Below are positions 6,055 to 6,287 of a stretch of DNA of 6,287 nt, one piece after another (within the stretch, counting starts at the first letter, position 1; each line of letters begins with the position of its first letter). The notes under the pieces were generated by a model. It searched no databases. It saw nothing but the letters and a program-made list of their open reading frames with translations, and was not told the DNA's origin. The stretch comes from Sulfurovum sp. Lineage in GTDB: Bacteria > Campylobacterota > Campylobacteria > Campylobacterales > Sulfurovaceae. The stretch lies in assembly GCA_027038155.1 (NCBI GenBank), contig JALVXW010000324.1:1-6287 (forward strand). Direction: 5' to 3'. The translations under genes and the position numbers were made by a program.

Positions 6055-6287
6055 ATGAAATTCGTATCAATCATCATGGGAAGCAAAAGTGACTATAGTA
6101 TTATGTCTGAATGTGCAGAGACGCTTAAAAAGTTTGGTGTACCCTATGAGCTTATTATCTCTTCGGCCCATAGAAGTCCAGAGAGAACCAAAACATATAT
6201 GAAAGAAGCTGAAGCAAAAGGGGCACAAGTTTTCATAGCCGCAGCAGGCATGGCAGCACACCTTGCAGGTGCTTTGGCTGCAAGTAC
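6055..6287 (+). CDS. purE: N5-carboxyaminoimidazole ribonucleotide mutase PurE, N-terminal part (3' end outside window)
   Basis: The frame from the ATG at 6055 stays open to the window end, giving 77 codons plus two bases, about half of a normal PurE of around 160 residues. PurE moves the carboxyl group of N5-CAIR to form CAIR in de novo purine synthesis in the cytoplasm, working after PurK. The residues that show it are IIMGSKSD (6-13), the nucleotide-binding start of all PurE proteins; SSAHRSPERT (36-45), with the catalytic histidine at 39; and AAAGMAAHLAGALAA (62-76), the class I active-site loop. AAGGA sits 6 bases upstream and sets the start. The gene follows the U32 gene in the same direction, with a 186-bp gap that holds two foldbacks. 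Confidence 0.95.
   Translation, partial: MKFVSIIMGSKSDYSIMSECAETLKKFGVPYELIISSAHRSPERTKTYMKEAEAKGAQVFIAAAGMAAHLAGALAAS

Overview
The window is AT-rich, densely packed bacterial chromosome. It most resembles an epsilonproteobacterium (Campylobacterota) of the Sulfurovum/Sulfurimonas type. This rests on the protein sequences (a GlnA without the adenylylation tyrosine, a TrhP/PrtC-type U32 protein, PurE) and on promoters with a -10 box and T-rich upstream DNA but no clear -35. The glnA (opposite strand) - U32 - purE order also matches what I recall of Campylobacter jejuni. The taxon is inferred from reading, not from a search.

Layout. Positions 1-813 (+) hold the C-terminal 270 residues of a class A penicillin-binding protein (PBP1A). 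Its stop overlaps by one base the start of a 433-residue NhaP-like (CPA1) Na+/H+ antiporter (813-2114, +). A 48-bp convergent gap with an inverted repeat follows, then glnA (2163-3596, -) with its own promoter and a strong Shine-Dalgarno. Upstream on the same strand is a PHP-family phosphatase of the HisJ histidinol-phosphatase type (3669-4457, -). A 76-bp divergent promoter region separates it from a complete U32-family tRNA-hydroxylation protein (TrhP-like, 4534-5868, +). A 186-bp gap with two large foldback structures leads into purE (6055 to the window end, +, truncated).

Function. The genes are mostly core metabolism and envelope: peptidoglycan polymerisation and cross-linking, cation/proton homeostasis, ammonium assimilation, probably histidine biosynthesis, wobble-uridine modification of tRNA, and step 6 of purine synthesis. 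GlnA makes glutamine, which is an amide donor for both purine and histidine synthesis. That is a metabolic link, not evidence of co-regulation.

I see no defence system, phage, transposase, CRISPR or rRNA/tRNA gene. The most unusual part is the U32-purE gap: a 24-nt-arm foldback starting right after the U32 stop, then a 29-nt-arm foldback whose arms differ almost only at G-U-compatible positions. The second one lies between two near-identical copies of the purE Shine-Dalgarno segment exactly 100 bp apart. It could be a small inserted foldback element or a structured purE leader.
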